DNA of 64,000 nt, taken from Pagrus major (lineage: Eukaryota; Chordata; Actinopteri; Spariformes; Sparidae). The stretch lies in NCBI RefSeq assembly GCF_040436345.1, contig NC_133224.1:14454703-14518702 (forward strand), written 5' to 3'. Position numbers and translations under genes: made by a program. Shown piece by piece: positions 12,101 through 27,000 of the stretch (positions are counted from its first letter, which is position 1; each line of letters begins with the position of its first letter). The notes beneath the pieces were generated by a model that did no database searches, was not told the origin of the DNA, and worked only from the letters and a program-made list of their open reading frames with translations.

Positions 12101-15100
12101 CTTGACGTGAAGCCACACTGCTGTGTAGAACTGCATCAAACAGTACAAGGAAGCACTGTCTGTGCTAGTGGTATGATGAATGATAAATGACTGGCAGGTT
12201 TGATCAGTGCTGTGTTTAAAGGCTGAAATCCCTGTTAAAGCTGTCACAGCTGGTATTGTGAGCCCATATTCACGCTCATTAAATCTGAACATATTTACAA
12301 AAAATAATAACAATCCAGTAATTACAAACCGCTTACAAAGTGCAGTGACCTCTTTTAAATTAAGGACCAATTTAGCCAACTGTTTTGCATAAATCACTGA
12401 CTAACGTGCACAAAATAAGATTAAAATTACAAATGCAACTCAACCCTGTTGCAGTGTAACAGTAAAATGCTACATGGCTAATGTGAAGCTGTTTGAGGGG
12501 AGTCATATTTGAATCAAGGCATCAATCTAGGCTGCTCTGTGTCTTTTGGGGCTGGGCAAACAAAAAGATTTATGATAAATCACAGTGTCCAGTTGAATGA
12601 TCTAGTTTTCTCAGTGAAAATGTGTACATTTTTGCTAAATGTTAAGTAAGTAAGTCTTAATTAAGGCTATTGTAACTTCAATTTCACAGTTAAGACTGCA
12701 TGGTGTGTCAGATGTCTACACTGTGGAAACGGATATTACAAGCTCTTTTTAAACAGATCCTGCAGTACTGCTTTAAAGAAGCTCTGCCATTGTGCCAACT
12801 TTCTTTTTAAACATGAACCAAACAGCGCCAGCATAAGAGGTGTGAAGTGTGACACAACGTGGTCAGTGTGACATAACATACGTGTCGGCAGTGACATTGC
12901 TCCCCCATCCTTTAACCTCCATGTTATATGTGGTTGATGTCATCCTCTGCTTGGAGGGTAAGGTGCTCCTAAGCCTTGTCTCCCTAGTTTCTAGACATTT
13001 TTCTGGTGCTGTTCTTTTTCTTTAATACCTCTTTCACACTGGACAGAAATCCCACTAACATTGGGTATTTGTCTTCAATGTGAATATGCTGAATCAGGAT
13101 TTTAATGAAATCACAATACGGCCAAGTGCAATATCCAAATCACAGAAGCTGCAGTTTTTTAAAAAGGTAAACCGTATGATAAACAGCATTATGAAGAAGT
13201 ACTCTTGTGCTGCAGAGATGTCCAGGCCTACAAATCGTATTCTCCAGAATCCTACTAATCATCAATGATATCACAATCTTAATGTCTGTCAGAAATAATC
13301 ACAATTTAATTGTTTACCATATTGTGCAGCCCTAACACCTAGTATTAAATGTTCTTGCCAACCTGTTGACCCACCTGACGTGAGTGGAACTGGGGGATGT
13401 GCCAGCAAACCTGTGGAGTGTCTCAGGTTAAAGGAAGTGATGCTGTTGTATGGGCCTTACTTATTTTTGGAGGATGGACTCCCCTGTAGCTTTTGGATGG
13501 ACAGCTTGAGTCAGTGAGAAGAGGCCAAGTTAGATGACCTTTCAGCTTGTTGGTGCCACAGATGTCACTTACACCTGGCTGTGATCTGATCACCGTCTCT
13601 CAAATGGGATGTTGGTGCCAGGTAGAGCTGTGTTGATTAATCAAGTAGTTTCTTTGTCATTTTTGAATCTGCCCCTCCCTAGTGTCCTTCTACATCACAA
13701 TGTATCTTAATTCTCCATTGCAAATTTAAGACAGAAGCAAGTCATTTTACAAAACATCTGTTTTATCCTGAATTTGATCAGTTTCTTTTTTGGCTGAAAT
13801 GGTGCGAGGAGATCTGTTGCGTGTTTGGAGTGACTGTTGACTACACTGCAGATAGCTTGCTCATCTGACTGTCATCCTGCTCTCGGCTAGCTTACTGGCC
13901 TTTTGACCTTTTTAATGTGACTTTCTGTGGGTTCTATTATAGTCTAAAATCCAATAATCTGAATATCAGGCCATTTAAATAAAATGATCTAAAAGGTCTT
14001 TATTGGCTCGATATATATCGAGCATGCATACTCTTGATGACAGCTTGAGAGCAGAGGAGAGAGAAAGAGGGACAGCGATGTAATCGGGTTGCTACGTTTT
14101 ATAGTCCTGACCTCACAACGTGCGCACTGTTATTGGCTTGGTGCTACACACCACTGTCCAAAGGTTGATGCCCAGAAACATCCTGAACACAGGAAAATAA
14201 TAAGAAGACCAGGCAGGGGGCAGGGTCTCTAGGGATACAGACACTGCCACACACTTTTAGTGGGCTATGAGCGATGATTGAAAGGGAGTACTTTTGAATG
14301 AGATGTCAAGAAAATCCTGCATAGTAGACCTTTTAGTCCCTTTCACACATGCACTGCAACCCTGAACTGATCCAGACATTACCCGGAGGAGCTGTATGTG
14401 TGAACACAAATGTCAAAATTGGTTGGCCCAACTTTAAACTGACTTTCCCCTGCAGGCTCTGTAGAACAAAGTCTATCTAATGTTCAATTGAGCCCATGTG
14501 TGACTACAGCAGGTCATTGTCCGGAGAATTCACAGTGACCAAATGCGTGTGTGACAACAATTTCAGGCAGCACAAGGTGTAGCTTCTTCGTATTCTTTTC
14601 TGCTTGCCTGAATGTTGCTTTCCAGTCTTTTACTTGATATGGCGTATACCTACATCCAAATACAGTGCAATATTGATATCAACGCAAAGACAGTCGAAAT
14701 CACAGATGAGCTCACAATATGAAACCATCGTGATACCATAATGATACGTCATTGCAAATAGGGCTGGGCTTAAAAAAACAACGTTTTTGGAATTGAAATA
14801 TATCTTCATTTGACTGATTTGATATTGATTAATAAAATCATGAGTTCAGTCTTTCAATACATGTCTTTTCCTGTGAAAAAGTGAGAGGCTCTGAAAATAA
14901 CACCAATCAGGCGCCAAATGCGAGATATTCATCACATAGTACTGTGAATTTTTATTCACAGTACTAACGTTAGGTTTGATGACAGAGCTACACACTCTCA
15001 AACTTCACCTACTTCCGTGCATGAGTGACACATTTTGAAAAACTATGCTGAGAGTCTCTACGTGTTGGAGTTTCATAGACACAGCAAGGGGACATCATGG

Positions 15101-17233
15101 TGCTATCAGGTGAACATCCTAAACTGAAAAATCTATATTTGACTGGCCACAAAGGGTGTTTCCAAATGGAAAAGTTGTATTTTTCTTTGTTGAACTACAT
15201 AGGTTTACAGCTGTCATTACTTTCTTATCCACCCACTACATGGTTTAATAATTTGATGCTCCAATTATAACAATATTCCATTAATTTCTCCATTGATGGA
15301 GTTTTATCACAGGTCTCCAAAACCATTGCATACAAACATTAATGAAACGTTAATGTTTATAATAATGCACAAGGTTAGAGGGTTCAGGTTTCAGGAAATA
15401 AATAGTGATATTCAGCTCTAAAGAAAAAGGAGATTCTGGGATACACAATATCACAAAGAAATAGAAATGGTATATCATGATATATGATAGTATCTGTAAC
15501 AAAAGCAGAAAGGAAAATGTATTTCAAAAATCAGGAAGTAGTTTGATATTGTACAATGTTTATTAACAGTACATTATTCACAGAAAAGCCAGCAAGTATA
15601 AATACCAGAACACTGATAACTGTAGCCTCAGTTTGTGCCTCTCCTGTAATATTGTGATATGTTGCAGTATCAAGAGGTGGTTTTATTGGGTTTTTGTTTT
15701 GTCCCACCCATAGTCAGTAGCCTTGTCATGTCCCACCTCCTGTATGCTCGACCCAGGCATGACCCCTGGGTAGAGCACCTAAACCAAACGCAGTACTTCC
15801 AGTAATCAAACGGCAACACAGGGAGCAGAAGAAGAAGTAGTTTTTTCTGTGACAGAAAGAGCCTCATGAGCGAGTCAGTGCTTGCTGGCGTCACAAAAAC
15901 ATTACATGACAATTGGTTTTAGCGTTTGCGGTTACCTCTTCAGTCAGATTACATGCTGTAGCTAGTTGGCAGCTAAAGGTAACATGGGCCAAGAACCACT
16001 CATCCCATTTACTTTCAAAATAGTACTCCGGTAGTATTCCAGTAGTATCAGTAGGATCTTTGTTCTTTCTTGTTTTCTTCTTCTGCTAGTATTAAGATCA
16101 TGCCCATAAAAACAGCTTTTAAGGATGAATTTTGGGGAAAAATGAAAATGTGAAATGAAACACGGCAGTCACAGGACTGGGGGAAATGTTACATAGTGGT
16201 GAAAGTGAAAAACAAATTTGAGCACTGTTGCTTGCTTTAGGTAACACTCTGCAGCAATTACCTATTACTGTGATTGTAATCCTACCTTACACATGACATT
16301 AGTTGATTATATATCATGAAGCCGGTCTGCAGCCTGGAAAGAGACCTTTCTTGGGGCTCACATTACACCAGTCCATTTACTGAGCTGGCAGAGTCCGGCT
16401 CTCCTAACAGCTTATCTGTGCTGTACGGCCAGGCTAACAATTAGAGCCGTGTGTTATGGGTTCCTGTCCGTCAGGTTAGACAAAATCTTATCTGTTGTGT
16501 CATTACAGCCACAGAGCTGATGAGATTCTCTATTGGAAATGTGTTGGTGTCTGTCCAGAGGAGACCTGAACTGAACCATCAGAGGTTCAACTTGACGTTT
16601 ATCTCAGGCTGCTGTAGTTTTGTTAGAAGAATAGTTACCTCATATCTAATTTATGAGATATGGTCATTCATGGAAGTTAATGTTCCCCTGTGTGCACAAC
16701 ATCTTAACTTTTTCTCTGTTGTTTTTTCCAGATTATGTGTACTTTGAGAACTCCTCCAGCAACCCTTACCTGATCCGCAGAATAGAAGAGCTCAACAAGG
16801 TTGGTTGTCTCTCTTTCTTCTTTCAATTAATTTGTTTCCACTAAAAAATTGTTCCTGACATACCTGGTAGTGTTGTGTCAAGTTCCAGTGAACATACTGA
16901 ACCAACACTGACACATGTACCATTTCCCTCTGTCTTTCCTGGATACTGTTGGTACACCGTAGCTACTGTAATGACAGGACACTGGTACAGGAGCCACTTA
17001 TGTAACAGCAGCAGCAGCAGCAGCAGCAGCATATGACACAGGCTTGTTTCCCAGTCAAAGGATTAAGCTCATTTATATAACACTCTTACATTGAAGGGCT
17101 TGTGCTGAGCACCAGGAGGACTGCATCGTCCTGAGTGCTAATGGCTGCGGAGCACAATGAATGGATAGTAAGAGAGAGAGTGGCCAGCTCTCCTGCTCCA
17201 GGCTGGAATGTGGAGGGAAGCACTGTGTGTGTG

Positions 17234-17275
<42 letters not shown>

Positions 17276-17662
17276 CCCTTCTCATGATCACAGTCAATCC
17301 AGGAGCAATGAAACCCCTCATCAATGCACAAACCTAAGGGGGGTGACATATCATAGTCTTCATGATAATACCAGTATACATCTTAATGTGATTAAAAATG
17401 TCAGATCACGTTATTAACTCTGGAGGAATTGGTTCCAATGAAGAAACAACTTCAGTAGCGTGGTTTGATGAGTGATTCTTCAGACAAAAGAGCAACAAAA
17501 GAGGGGCTTCATCACACAACAATCGCCATAAACACCATCATCTACGAACTAAACTGACCTGTGTTAGGAAAATCTCACCACACAGGAAGAAGATGGCAAA
17601 CCCTCAAAGCAACCAACACTCAAAGTCACCTGAAGTTAGTTCGACAATCACCAGCTGAACAC

Positions 17663-17752
<90 letters not shown>

Positions 17753-19605
17753 AAAATGTGTCTTTAGAATGTTGCTATAAAGTACCAAAGTACCATGCTA
17801 AATCATCATCATTGGTACCCCTCTGCTGAGCATCAGTGAAGTGAGATGTCTGCACAGAGCCCAAAGATACTAAAAGACAACAGCCACCCAGCCACAGTCT
17901 GTTCACCCTGCTGCCATCTGACAACAGATACAGAAGTATCTGCTGCTGTACCACCAGACTACAGAGCAGCTTCATCATCCATGAATTTAAGGATTAACCA
18001 ACATGATTTTGGTGGACACAAAACACGTTTGGGGATGTAATTCAAGAATTCATAAACTAATTATGACTAAATTTAACACAAAAGTCAATAGGATAAAATA
18101 ATAAAGGGGTGACTTTATATTCAAAAGGTCAAAGGTCAACTTAACTGCTGAATACCATAGATGAAGAGATTGTGACAATATTTCACATTCTCTCAGATAC
18201 TGAATTGGTGACTCTAATCTTTGTTGCTCTCTATATCTTCTGTGCTCCTGAGTACAACATCCGTTTGATTTTACCCTTATGTTCTTCTCACCCTTATGAG
18301 CACTGAATTAAACCATGACATGACTGAAGACACAGAGAAATGAATGGTAGCTACAAAAGAGGTAGTTATACCAGTGCTTTACATTGATGCTAACTTGTAC
18401 CCACTGACTCTCCACTTACAGACAGCCAATGGGAATGTGGAGGCGAAGGTGGTGTGTCTCTTCAGGAGGCGAGACATCTCAGGCAACCTCAACACCCTGG
18501 CTGACAGTAATGCAAGTGAGTAGCAACCAGCGAGTCCAACCCTCTCAGCTCCCCTCTGTTGTATACAGTAATGAACCTATTCCTCATTGAGTTTTACATA
18601 AAACCCTCAAAGCACCTCCTCAGCATTTATATTGTAAATTGCACCAAGGCCTGCTTCCACAGTAACACCAGCACTTTTCTCTTAAGCTCAGTGCTGAATG
18701 CTAATTTGGAAAAGGAGTAGTTAAAGTGACAGCTGTGTTTCTTTAATCTTTATATACCTCTATATTACTGTTATTATATATTAATATGTGGGCATTATAT
18801 TGTGTATATGTATTGAAATCAGGCTAGTTCAAAGTCATTAGAAACTACAGTTAGATCTTAAAGATCTTAAAAGCTGCATTACAGTAAAGCGATACCAGGC
18901 TGTTCTTATACCAACATTTCTGAAGCTTATTTATATTTTTTGAACGTAGCAATAATCATCCCTACAATATTGTCGCAATAACAATATCAAGGTATTTGGT
19001 CAAAAATATTGTGATATTAGCATTTATCAAGTAAAATATATCAAAATTATAAGGATATGCATTGCGTGATATAGCTAAAATGTTGCGATATCATTTGAAG
19101 GCCATATCGCCCAGACGTACTTTATTATTTGAATTAAGAAACTTTGGAACATGAGGTGTATAAAGTCTCTAGCTGTTCAGTGTGTCAGATACATGTAATC
19201 AGCATTTCATATATTCTGCTCAGCTCTTTTTAAGGTAGGGAGGGTAGACAGGTTTCCCCTCAGATTTTACAAGCTGACACCACAAAATCAGTAAAATGAT
19301 CCCACACCACACTGGAGTGATTTCTAATGATGGTAATAACAAGAATAATGATAATGTCTGACAACATCTTTCAGTAGTATTGTCTCAGTACGTTGTGTCT
19401 GTTCTGCCCCCCTTCACCCCACCCTGATTCATGAGCCCATGAGCCCTGTCTCCGTCTTGTGTGTGTGTGATCAGAGAGCCAAGGAGGTGGGAGGGTGGAG
19501 GTAGTGGGATGGTGCTAATGGCATGCAGACTACTGAAGCCTGATCACATTCACTCATTATCCCCTCCTTTCTCCTCCTGGGCCGCAGTGCTCCAGACAAA
19601 GACAT

Positions 19606-19645
<40 letters not shown>

Positions 19646-22600
19646 CAATGCATCTCAAAATGGATGCATTAATGCTGCTTTTACATTGTACTCACCACAC
19701 ACAGATGTTAAGTGTTTGTTCACCGGTCATTTGTGGACAGGTCTAAGATTTGATTAAATACAATAATTATATATTAAAAAAATATATATATTAATAAGTG
19801 ATGCAACACAAGACAAGTGAGAGACATGATAGTAACAACACAATGATATATTTTAAGGTATTATAAGGTTTTTATTCTTTTAACAAGACTGAGTCATCTT
19901 ATCTTAGAAACATGGCTTTGCCTATTCAGAGTTTATAGCTGATACAGTAACAGAGCTTAACCAAAATAATTAACTTTTCTTTATGTTTTAATGCAGCTAA
20001 ACTAATCCATCAGATTAGTCGGCTGCTAGCGGTAGGTGATGGGGTCCTACATGGACATAAGATAGGAAAGTTTGAAGAGCTTTGGTAATTTCTATAGAGA
20101 TTTCTGTATTTGTTGTTAACAATGCTCCTTGGTTTGAAGTGGGCGGGGCTCTGTTTGAAAATTTTGATTCATATACTTCCTTCGGCCAATTACTTAAACA
20201 GTATGAGAATCAAAGTGGTGACAGCTGTCGTGTTGTTATTCATCATTCAATCATCTCATCAAACCACACCCCCACAGTCCTGATGAAGCAGAGTAGAAGC
20301 TAACTTGATTCCACTGGGCAGGTCTCTAGTCCTTTTCACACAGAGACTCCGCATTATTGCAGCAGGGAAGGCTGGCCATTTCTCTGCCTTTGTTTGCTCA
20401 CACTGAACCAAGCAGCGGCGGCATAAAGCTGCACTAGTGTCAATTCATACAGCACGCTGGCACTGCGGAACCAAAAGAGGCGTGAAGGTACACGTCATGA
20501 CGTTGACGTCAGTGTGTTTTTTTTTCAACGTGTTTTGCCCGGCTTCCACCTGTTAATCTAAACATGTATCGGCCAGCTGTTTCCAATCGTATGGATGCAG
20601 CTATAATGTGTTGTGATTGAGATCCATTACATAATTACATAATCACCATCAGTAAACAGCGGACCCTGTCTGACTCACTCGCGAGCAGGGATGCTGTTAC
20701 TGAGACAGTAACTACAACAACACAATAGTGGAAGGGGACAAAGACGTGGTGAGTTAAAATTTTTTGCTCTGAATCACGTTTCATAATCACCGCCATTCAA
20801 CTGCGGGAGCCGCCTGGCTCTGCAGCCAGGAGCAGATGCTGTTTTTCGGGCAGAAATGTGACAAAGATGACAGACACTTTTCTGCGTATAACTGCGGTAT
20901 TTTTTTCCTCATATGAGTTGCCAAAGTCACTACCAGTTGCCACATTACTGTCGTTTGGTCCTGTAACGTTGCTTTGTGGGACATTGCTGTGGGATCTGTT
21001 TAGCTGTCAGACTGTGAACACCATCAGACCGTCACACCCCTGATCCGCGCCTCCGGCTTTTCCATTCATGCAGACGCCCTTTTTGCCTCTGCTGCGGCTC
21101 TGATACTACCTCCAGAGGCAGATCAGAGCCGCAGCGGACATGTAGCAAAGGGCCCAGGCTGGACTTGAACCCTGGGCCACTGCAGTGAGGGCAAAACCTC
21201 TGCACATGGGACGCCCGTTCTACCAACCGAGCTAATGGGCACCCCATTTCTGACTTTTTTGTAGATTCCGAATCTGCACAGGGTGTTTTATTTTGAAAAT
21301 TGACTTCCTGCCTTGCTCTGCTCTGTGTAGCTTGACACGGCTGCAGCCCACTTCCATCAAAAATAGACCTGCATATTTTCCGCAAAGCATAGCGAAGAGC
21401 CGCTTCTGGGATGCTTCTGAAATGCACCATGGCGCAGCTGGTGAAACCACAAGCATTGTCTAGAACGGCCATGACACGGCTAATAGCGGCCATTCTAGAC
21501 AATATTTAATTGCCTCTTGAACTCATTGTTGAACTCCAGTGTTCCAACAATCACCAACTCTGGTTGGGTAGAAATAAACCCTTAATTCACCAAGTTAGAA
21601 GTAAAAAATATTCTAGCTCTATACACTGTTCTTTCCCTGCTGCCTCTCTCCGCCAATGCTGGCCTCTTTGTGCTCCTGGGTTAGTTTACTGAATGAGAGT
21701 CTGTCACTGAGCAGTGGCTCTCACTCATCCTGGAGGCTGATCATTATATTAGCTAAATAAAATGACAAAAATTGCATAAAAGATACCTCCTGGTTTGCAC
21801 ATACAGATCAACAAATGCAGTATAATGTTGGTATAATATTAATATGAAATGGTCCAGACATTACCCAGAGGGAACTGTATGAGAGAACAGAAATGTCAAA
21901 ATCAGCTGGCCCTGACATTAAATGGACTTTAGTCCTTTGGACTTTAGTCAGATTGAGCCCATGTGTGAATAGAGCTGGTCATTGTCCAGAAAATACACAA
22001 CGAGCAAGTAGAGCAATGTTCTGATACCATTTCTTCCTTCCCGATACCGATTTCAATACCTGGGCTTTGGGTATCGGCCGATACCGAGTACCGATCCAAT
22101 ACCAGTGCATATATATATGCGTATATACTGACCCTGTATGAATATGATATGATTGCTATCATTGTTGTATGGCCTGGCTCAGGTAAAACCTTGCAGAGAA
22201 TGATTGCCATAAGAACAAATAAAGAAATCTAGGAATAAATAATTCCCTTAAAACTTACTCACAGAACTCGTTTGCTTGGAGCATAGCACTTTGAAGGGCA
22301 AATGTTGATGGAGATACTGTGTCCACCCAGTGTGCAGACTCAGCAAAGACATTGGGCACAAATGAGGTCCAAATGTCAGTAGTAAAGCTGACTGCCTGCA
22401 CGTCTTTCAGCCTACATATAATGTGTTCCCTCACTGTCTCATCAAGTTAAGGGAGAGCAGTTTCGTCATGCTCTTTCGCATGATGCGTCTTCAGATGCTT
22501 TATAAGGTTGCTGGTGTTGAAAATGGCAACACTCGTGCCACCCCTCCAAATTACAGCCTTGCATACTGAACATGTTGCCGGTTTACTGGTGGGGTTATCC

Positions 22601-23488
22601 CCAGAGTCAAATATTGCCAAATAGCTGACACGTTGTCTGACTCACGTGAAATCCACTACTTCTTTGCCACTTTTAATAGAATTGATTTCCGGTGTGTAAC
22701 GTTAGCAGGATTCCGTTTCTAAATTACGTTGTATCAGATCGGTGCATAGACTCATGTATCGCAGTATCGGTGGCATTTCCGATACTGGTATCGGAATTGG
22801 AACAACTCTATGAGCAAGAGGTTGTGTTGATGAGTGTAGCTGCTTCCTATTCCTATTTCTGCTTGCCTGTTTACTGCTCTCCACTCTTTTGTTGATATTG
22901 TGGATGCATCCAAATACATGTAGTATGATATCAACACAAACGGTCATCATTACGGACCAGTCTTCCTCTTGTACACTCTACTCAGGTGCCACCCTGCGCC
23001 TAAACCAAACAGAGTATTTCCAGTAGGTGGGAGCACGTCTGACATGCTCAGTCTCCTGTCGTGTGCCTCATGTGTGAAACGGCAACTCTGGACAAATTCT
23101 CACATTGTCCAGAGTTTACATGTGGAAGTGGCCTGTCATAGGCACAAAGTGATGCCTGCGACAGGGTCTAACAGAGCCTGCTCTGGTCCTTTCAGTCTGG
23201 TTCAATTCGGCCCGTTGTGACCCTGTAACAGTGATGAAGAAGTGAGCCCAGCACCGTCTCTCTGCTGCTGCTTGTTTGGACTAAACCTCACTTTATCTGC
23301 TCACTTTTTTTCATCATGGCTCCACTCCTCTTCCTCGTCCTTCTACACACACACATCAATTCTTTGTGCAGAACAAAAGGCCCTTGATCTGTCCCCGAGG
23401 GCCACAGCACGCAACGGGTTAATTCTGACTTGCCTTGCGTCTTTGTCAGTGCGAAGAAAGTGTGTGTGCATGTGTGTACGTGTGCATG

Positions 23489-23527
<39 letters not shown>

Positions 23528-23600
23528 AAAGAGCGTGTTACTGTAATGCTGTGTGTGCTTTAAGTGCATGTCGCTCCCTCAGTATATGTGGTTTCTTCTT

Positions 23601-23646
<46 letters not shown>

Positions 23647-23985
23647 GAGGGAGTTGGGGATACATGTTGCGGGGGGGATGGGCGCCTCAGGTTTAGTACA
23701 CAGGGTTTCCTACTTTGTCTGGCAGGGACTAGCCGGACAGGGGGAGGAGGGGGGAGGGGGTTGAGAGGTTAACAGAAAAGGGGTGTGGCTTAAGGTACCG
23801 TCCCTCTCGCACATTATCTCTGAGTCTCTCGCGCTCCCTCTCTCCCTTGCCCTCACTGACAGGGTTTCCTGTGGCTGAGTGCAGGGGCGGAGTCCACAGA
23901 GATGGAGCGATATAGTCCCTCCCCTCCAGCTTGCAACAAATTACTCACCCGCCTGAAATTAGGAATGCGCAATCTAGTGGCCATA

Positions 23986-24034
<49 letters not shown>

Positions 24035-27000
24035 CTGCCTATGGCTTAATTTGTTCATATCTCTTACTGGCTGGAAACATGGGTGTCACATGGGTGTGGT
24101 AATGTGAAGCACTCGCATTGTTTTACACTAAGTCCATTAATAACTGACTCTGGCAAAGATCAAGTACACTCTTTAAATTCATACATTTCTTGCATAAGTC
24201 TTAACTGAAGTAAAAGCACCATTGAGCGCTTGGGACCACTTTTCCCTTACTTGATAAATTGATGACCCTTGAACTCTTATAAAGTGCTTTACAGAGGATT
24301 AACAAAATATTAACTGCTGCAATAGGAAATGAAAGCAATAGAAGCAAAGTAAGAATTTAACTGTGGACAGTAAAAGGTCATTACATAAAAGTGTACAGAC
24401 AGACAAAACAGGCAGCCTTCTTATTTGTGAGACCACTACTTCAGGACAGCAGGCACACTGATGCAGACGTCTGCCTTAAAAATGTTAAGTGCAAGTGCGC
24501 ATTCCTGATAGATTGTACATACCATACAATATCTGCCAATATGGGAAGGTAATACAGTTAAAATCCTCTATTATTGTATAAGGGTTTTAAAGTATACCAC
24601 GGCACCAAAATGTATTGAAAATTGAAATGTGTACATTTGCTTATCGATGGTATGAAATTCTACTTTATTAGTGTTTTAAAAAAGTTTATTTTTCAAGTTC
24701 AGGAAGGGATAAGATAAGATGTACCTTTTTATAACAAGTTTCATGTCTGTCAGCACATAATATTGAAATTATAATGAAGCTTGTTTGTTCACCCAAAAAG
24801 CCTCTCTGTGTTTATTCCTTTCAGGGTCATTGTTGCTAATAACAATAATATAATCATTGTGTAGTGCTGTGATACTGTGAAACTGTGATATTTTCTGAGA
24901 TGGTTATTGTACTGTTAATTCTGTGAATGAAATACCTGACAGATCGAGTTTATTGTCACATACACAATCATACACATTACAACCTACAGTGAATTCTGCA
25001 ATGGTCTAATATAATGATATGTATCCTGATATTTTGAAATCTCCTCAAAAGCACTTCATAAATGCTGGGACTGGACCAAATCTATGACCAAATACCTAGA
25101 TATTGATTGCGACGATATTGTTGGGATGACTATTAGTACTTTCACAAAATATTAACACTGAGATTTTTGATCAATAATTATATAGTAATGTGGATAGAAT
25201 GACTAAGTGGATAAAGAATAGAACACCCTGGTAAGTTAAGAAAAAGACTGATGAAGATCACTTTACTGTAATGCAGCAGGCAGCCAGCAGGACGTATTTG
25301 AATTCTGTATGTCTTCTTTTATTTTGTGACAGTGAATGATGTTTGTAATGTCAGTAGAAAACATGGCTGATGCTGATGTGTTTGTGTTGTAGGAGAATTC
25401 GAGGAGGAGTCGAAGCAGCCGACGCTATCTGAACAACAGAAACACCAGCTCAAACACAGAGAACTCTTCCTGTCTCGACAGTTTGAATCTCTACCCGCTA
25501 CTCACATACGGTACATATTTACTACCAGCAGCTGCAGTTTAGTGTGATTCCACACACCTGCCATGCACAGTTGGGACTGAACTGCTGGATAAATGGTCTG
25601 CTGCAGTCATTTAAGGCAGTGATGTGTTCTGTCCCTGCACAGGCCATTCCAGTTTATTCCCTCTTTAGAGAGAATTGTTGCCCATCCTGTTCAGTTGTTG
25701 ATGAATGATTGTTAGAAAGATGCCATAGAGACTTAGTCATACAGCTCTTTCAACTTTCTATATTTGATGGATAAACTCCAAAAACACAGCAGGGTCAAGC
25801 AGACTGAGACCTCTGATCAAAATACTTCTATAATGCATTAGTTTTGAATGTAATACTATTTTTTGCTATGCAAATGATAACATCAGCTTTACACTGAAAA
25901 TTGCTTGATTCTTATTGGCTGTGGTGTTAACATATTTTAAGTCTTTGCATCAAACCTTTATTTTGACCCTTGAGACCATAGAGAATCTGTCTGTCTTTGT
26001 CTCTGAATGCTCCCCTGTCTCTCCTCAGGGGGAAATGTAACGTCACCCTCCTCAATGAAACAGACGTCTTGGTCGGCTACCTGGATAAAGAGGTAAGACA
26101 CCACCTGTCCATTTGTCCTCAGCACGTTACTTTGGTGCTCATATATTCTATGTTTTCAATTTTCACATTCCAAAATACAGGTGCTGTAAATGAATAGATG
26201 GAACAAAGTGCATTTGGCAAGCAGCTGCAATCTTTTGTAGCGGTCGACTGATATATTTTTTTCAGAGCCAATACCGATTATTGGTAATCAAGGAGACAGA
26301 TAACCGCCAATTGGAACCGATATACATTTGCAGTAAAAATAAAAGTAACACTTTCGCTCCACACTTTCATAAATTTACTTACTAGTTACTTTGTAGATTC
26401 AGATTATTCAATGTTGATAGGCAATTACTTGTGACGTGTAACCAATCAGATAGTGTTGTTGTCCACAGAGTGGAGACAGGATGCTGCATCAGAGCCAAAG
26501 CTGTGCATTTCTAAATTAATTTATTTTATCAGTAATTGGAAACAAAAACACAGATACCACAGAATATCGGCCTTTGTACCCCTAATCTTCTGCTGTGTGT
26601 TCTATCCAGGACTGTTTCTTCTACTCGCTGGTGTTTGACCCTGTCCAGAAGACCCTGCTGGCAGACCAGGGTGAGATCCGGGTGGGCTCGAAATACCAGG
26701 CAGAGATCCCTGACAAGCTTGCTGAGGGTGAGTTGCAGATACCTGGCAAGCTAATGTGTGACGAATTCAGTCAGTAGGTGAGCTGTTGTCATCTTTAAAG
26801 CAGAAACGGTAAAGAGTTGACCACTTCCTCCTTCTATCAGGTGAATCAGACAACCGGGTCCAGGAGAAGCTGGAGACCAAGGTGTGGGACCCCAACAACC
26901 AGCTCAAAGACCCTCAGATCGACCAGTTCCTGGTGGTGGCAAGGTAACACTTCCCTGCCATCTGTCACCCAGTTGCATCATCATTGCTAGATCCTGTTAC

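Noticed and set aside
17073-17417. PolyGln/polySer (minus) and polyAla (plus) open frames over the CTG tract.
   Set aside because: Any trinucleotide repeat stays open in all frames. The flanks are intronic and non-conserved in type.
21125-21245. Possible tRNA gene on the minus strand.
   Set aside because: A and B boxes are present, but acceptor and anticodon arms do not pair convincingly and the tail continues as a SINE. A second degenerate copy exists at 54218.
21032-21502. 156-codon minus-strand open frame in mta2 intron 3.
   Set aside because: It runs through the tRNA-derived SINE and other repeat sequence, with no protein motif recognised.
23242-23772. 176-codon plus-strand open frame full of Cys-Val repeats.
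   Set aside because: It is produced by (GT)n microsatellites at 23493 and 23606. No domain or exon border supports it.
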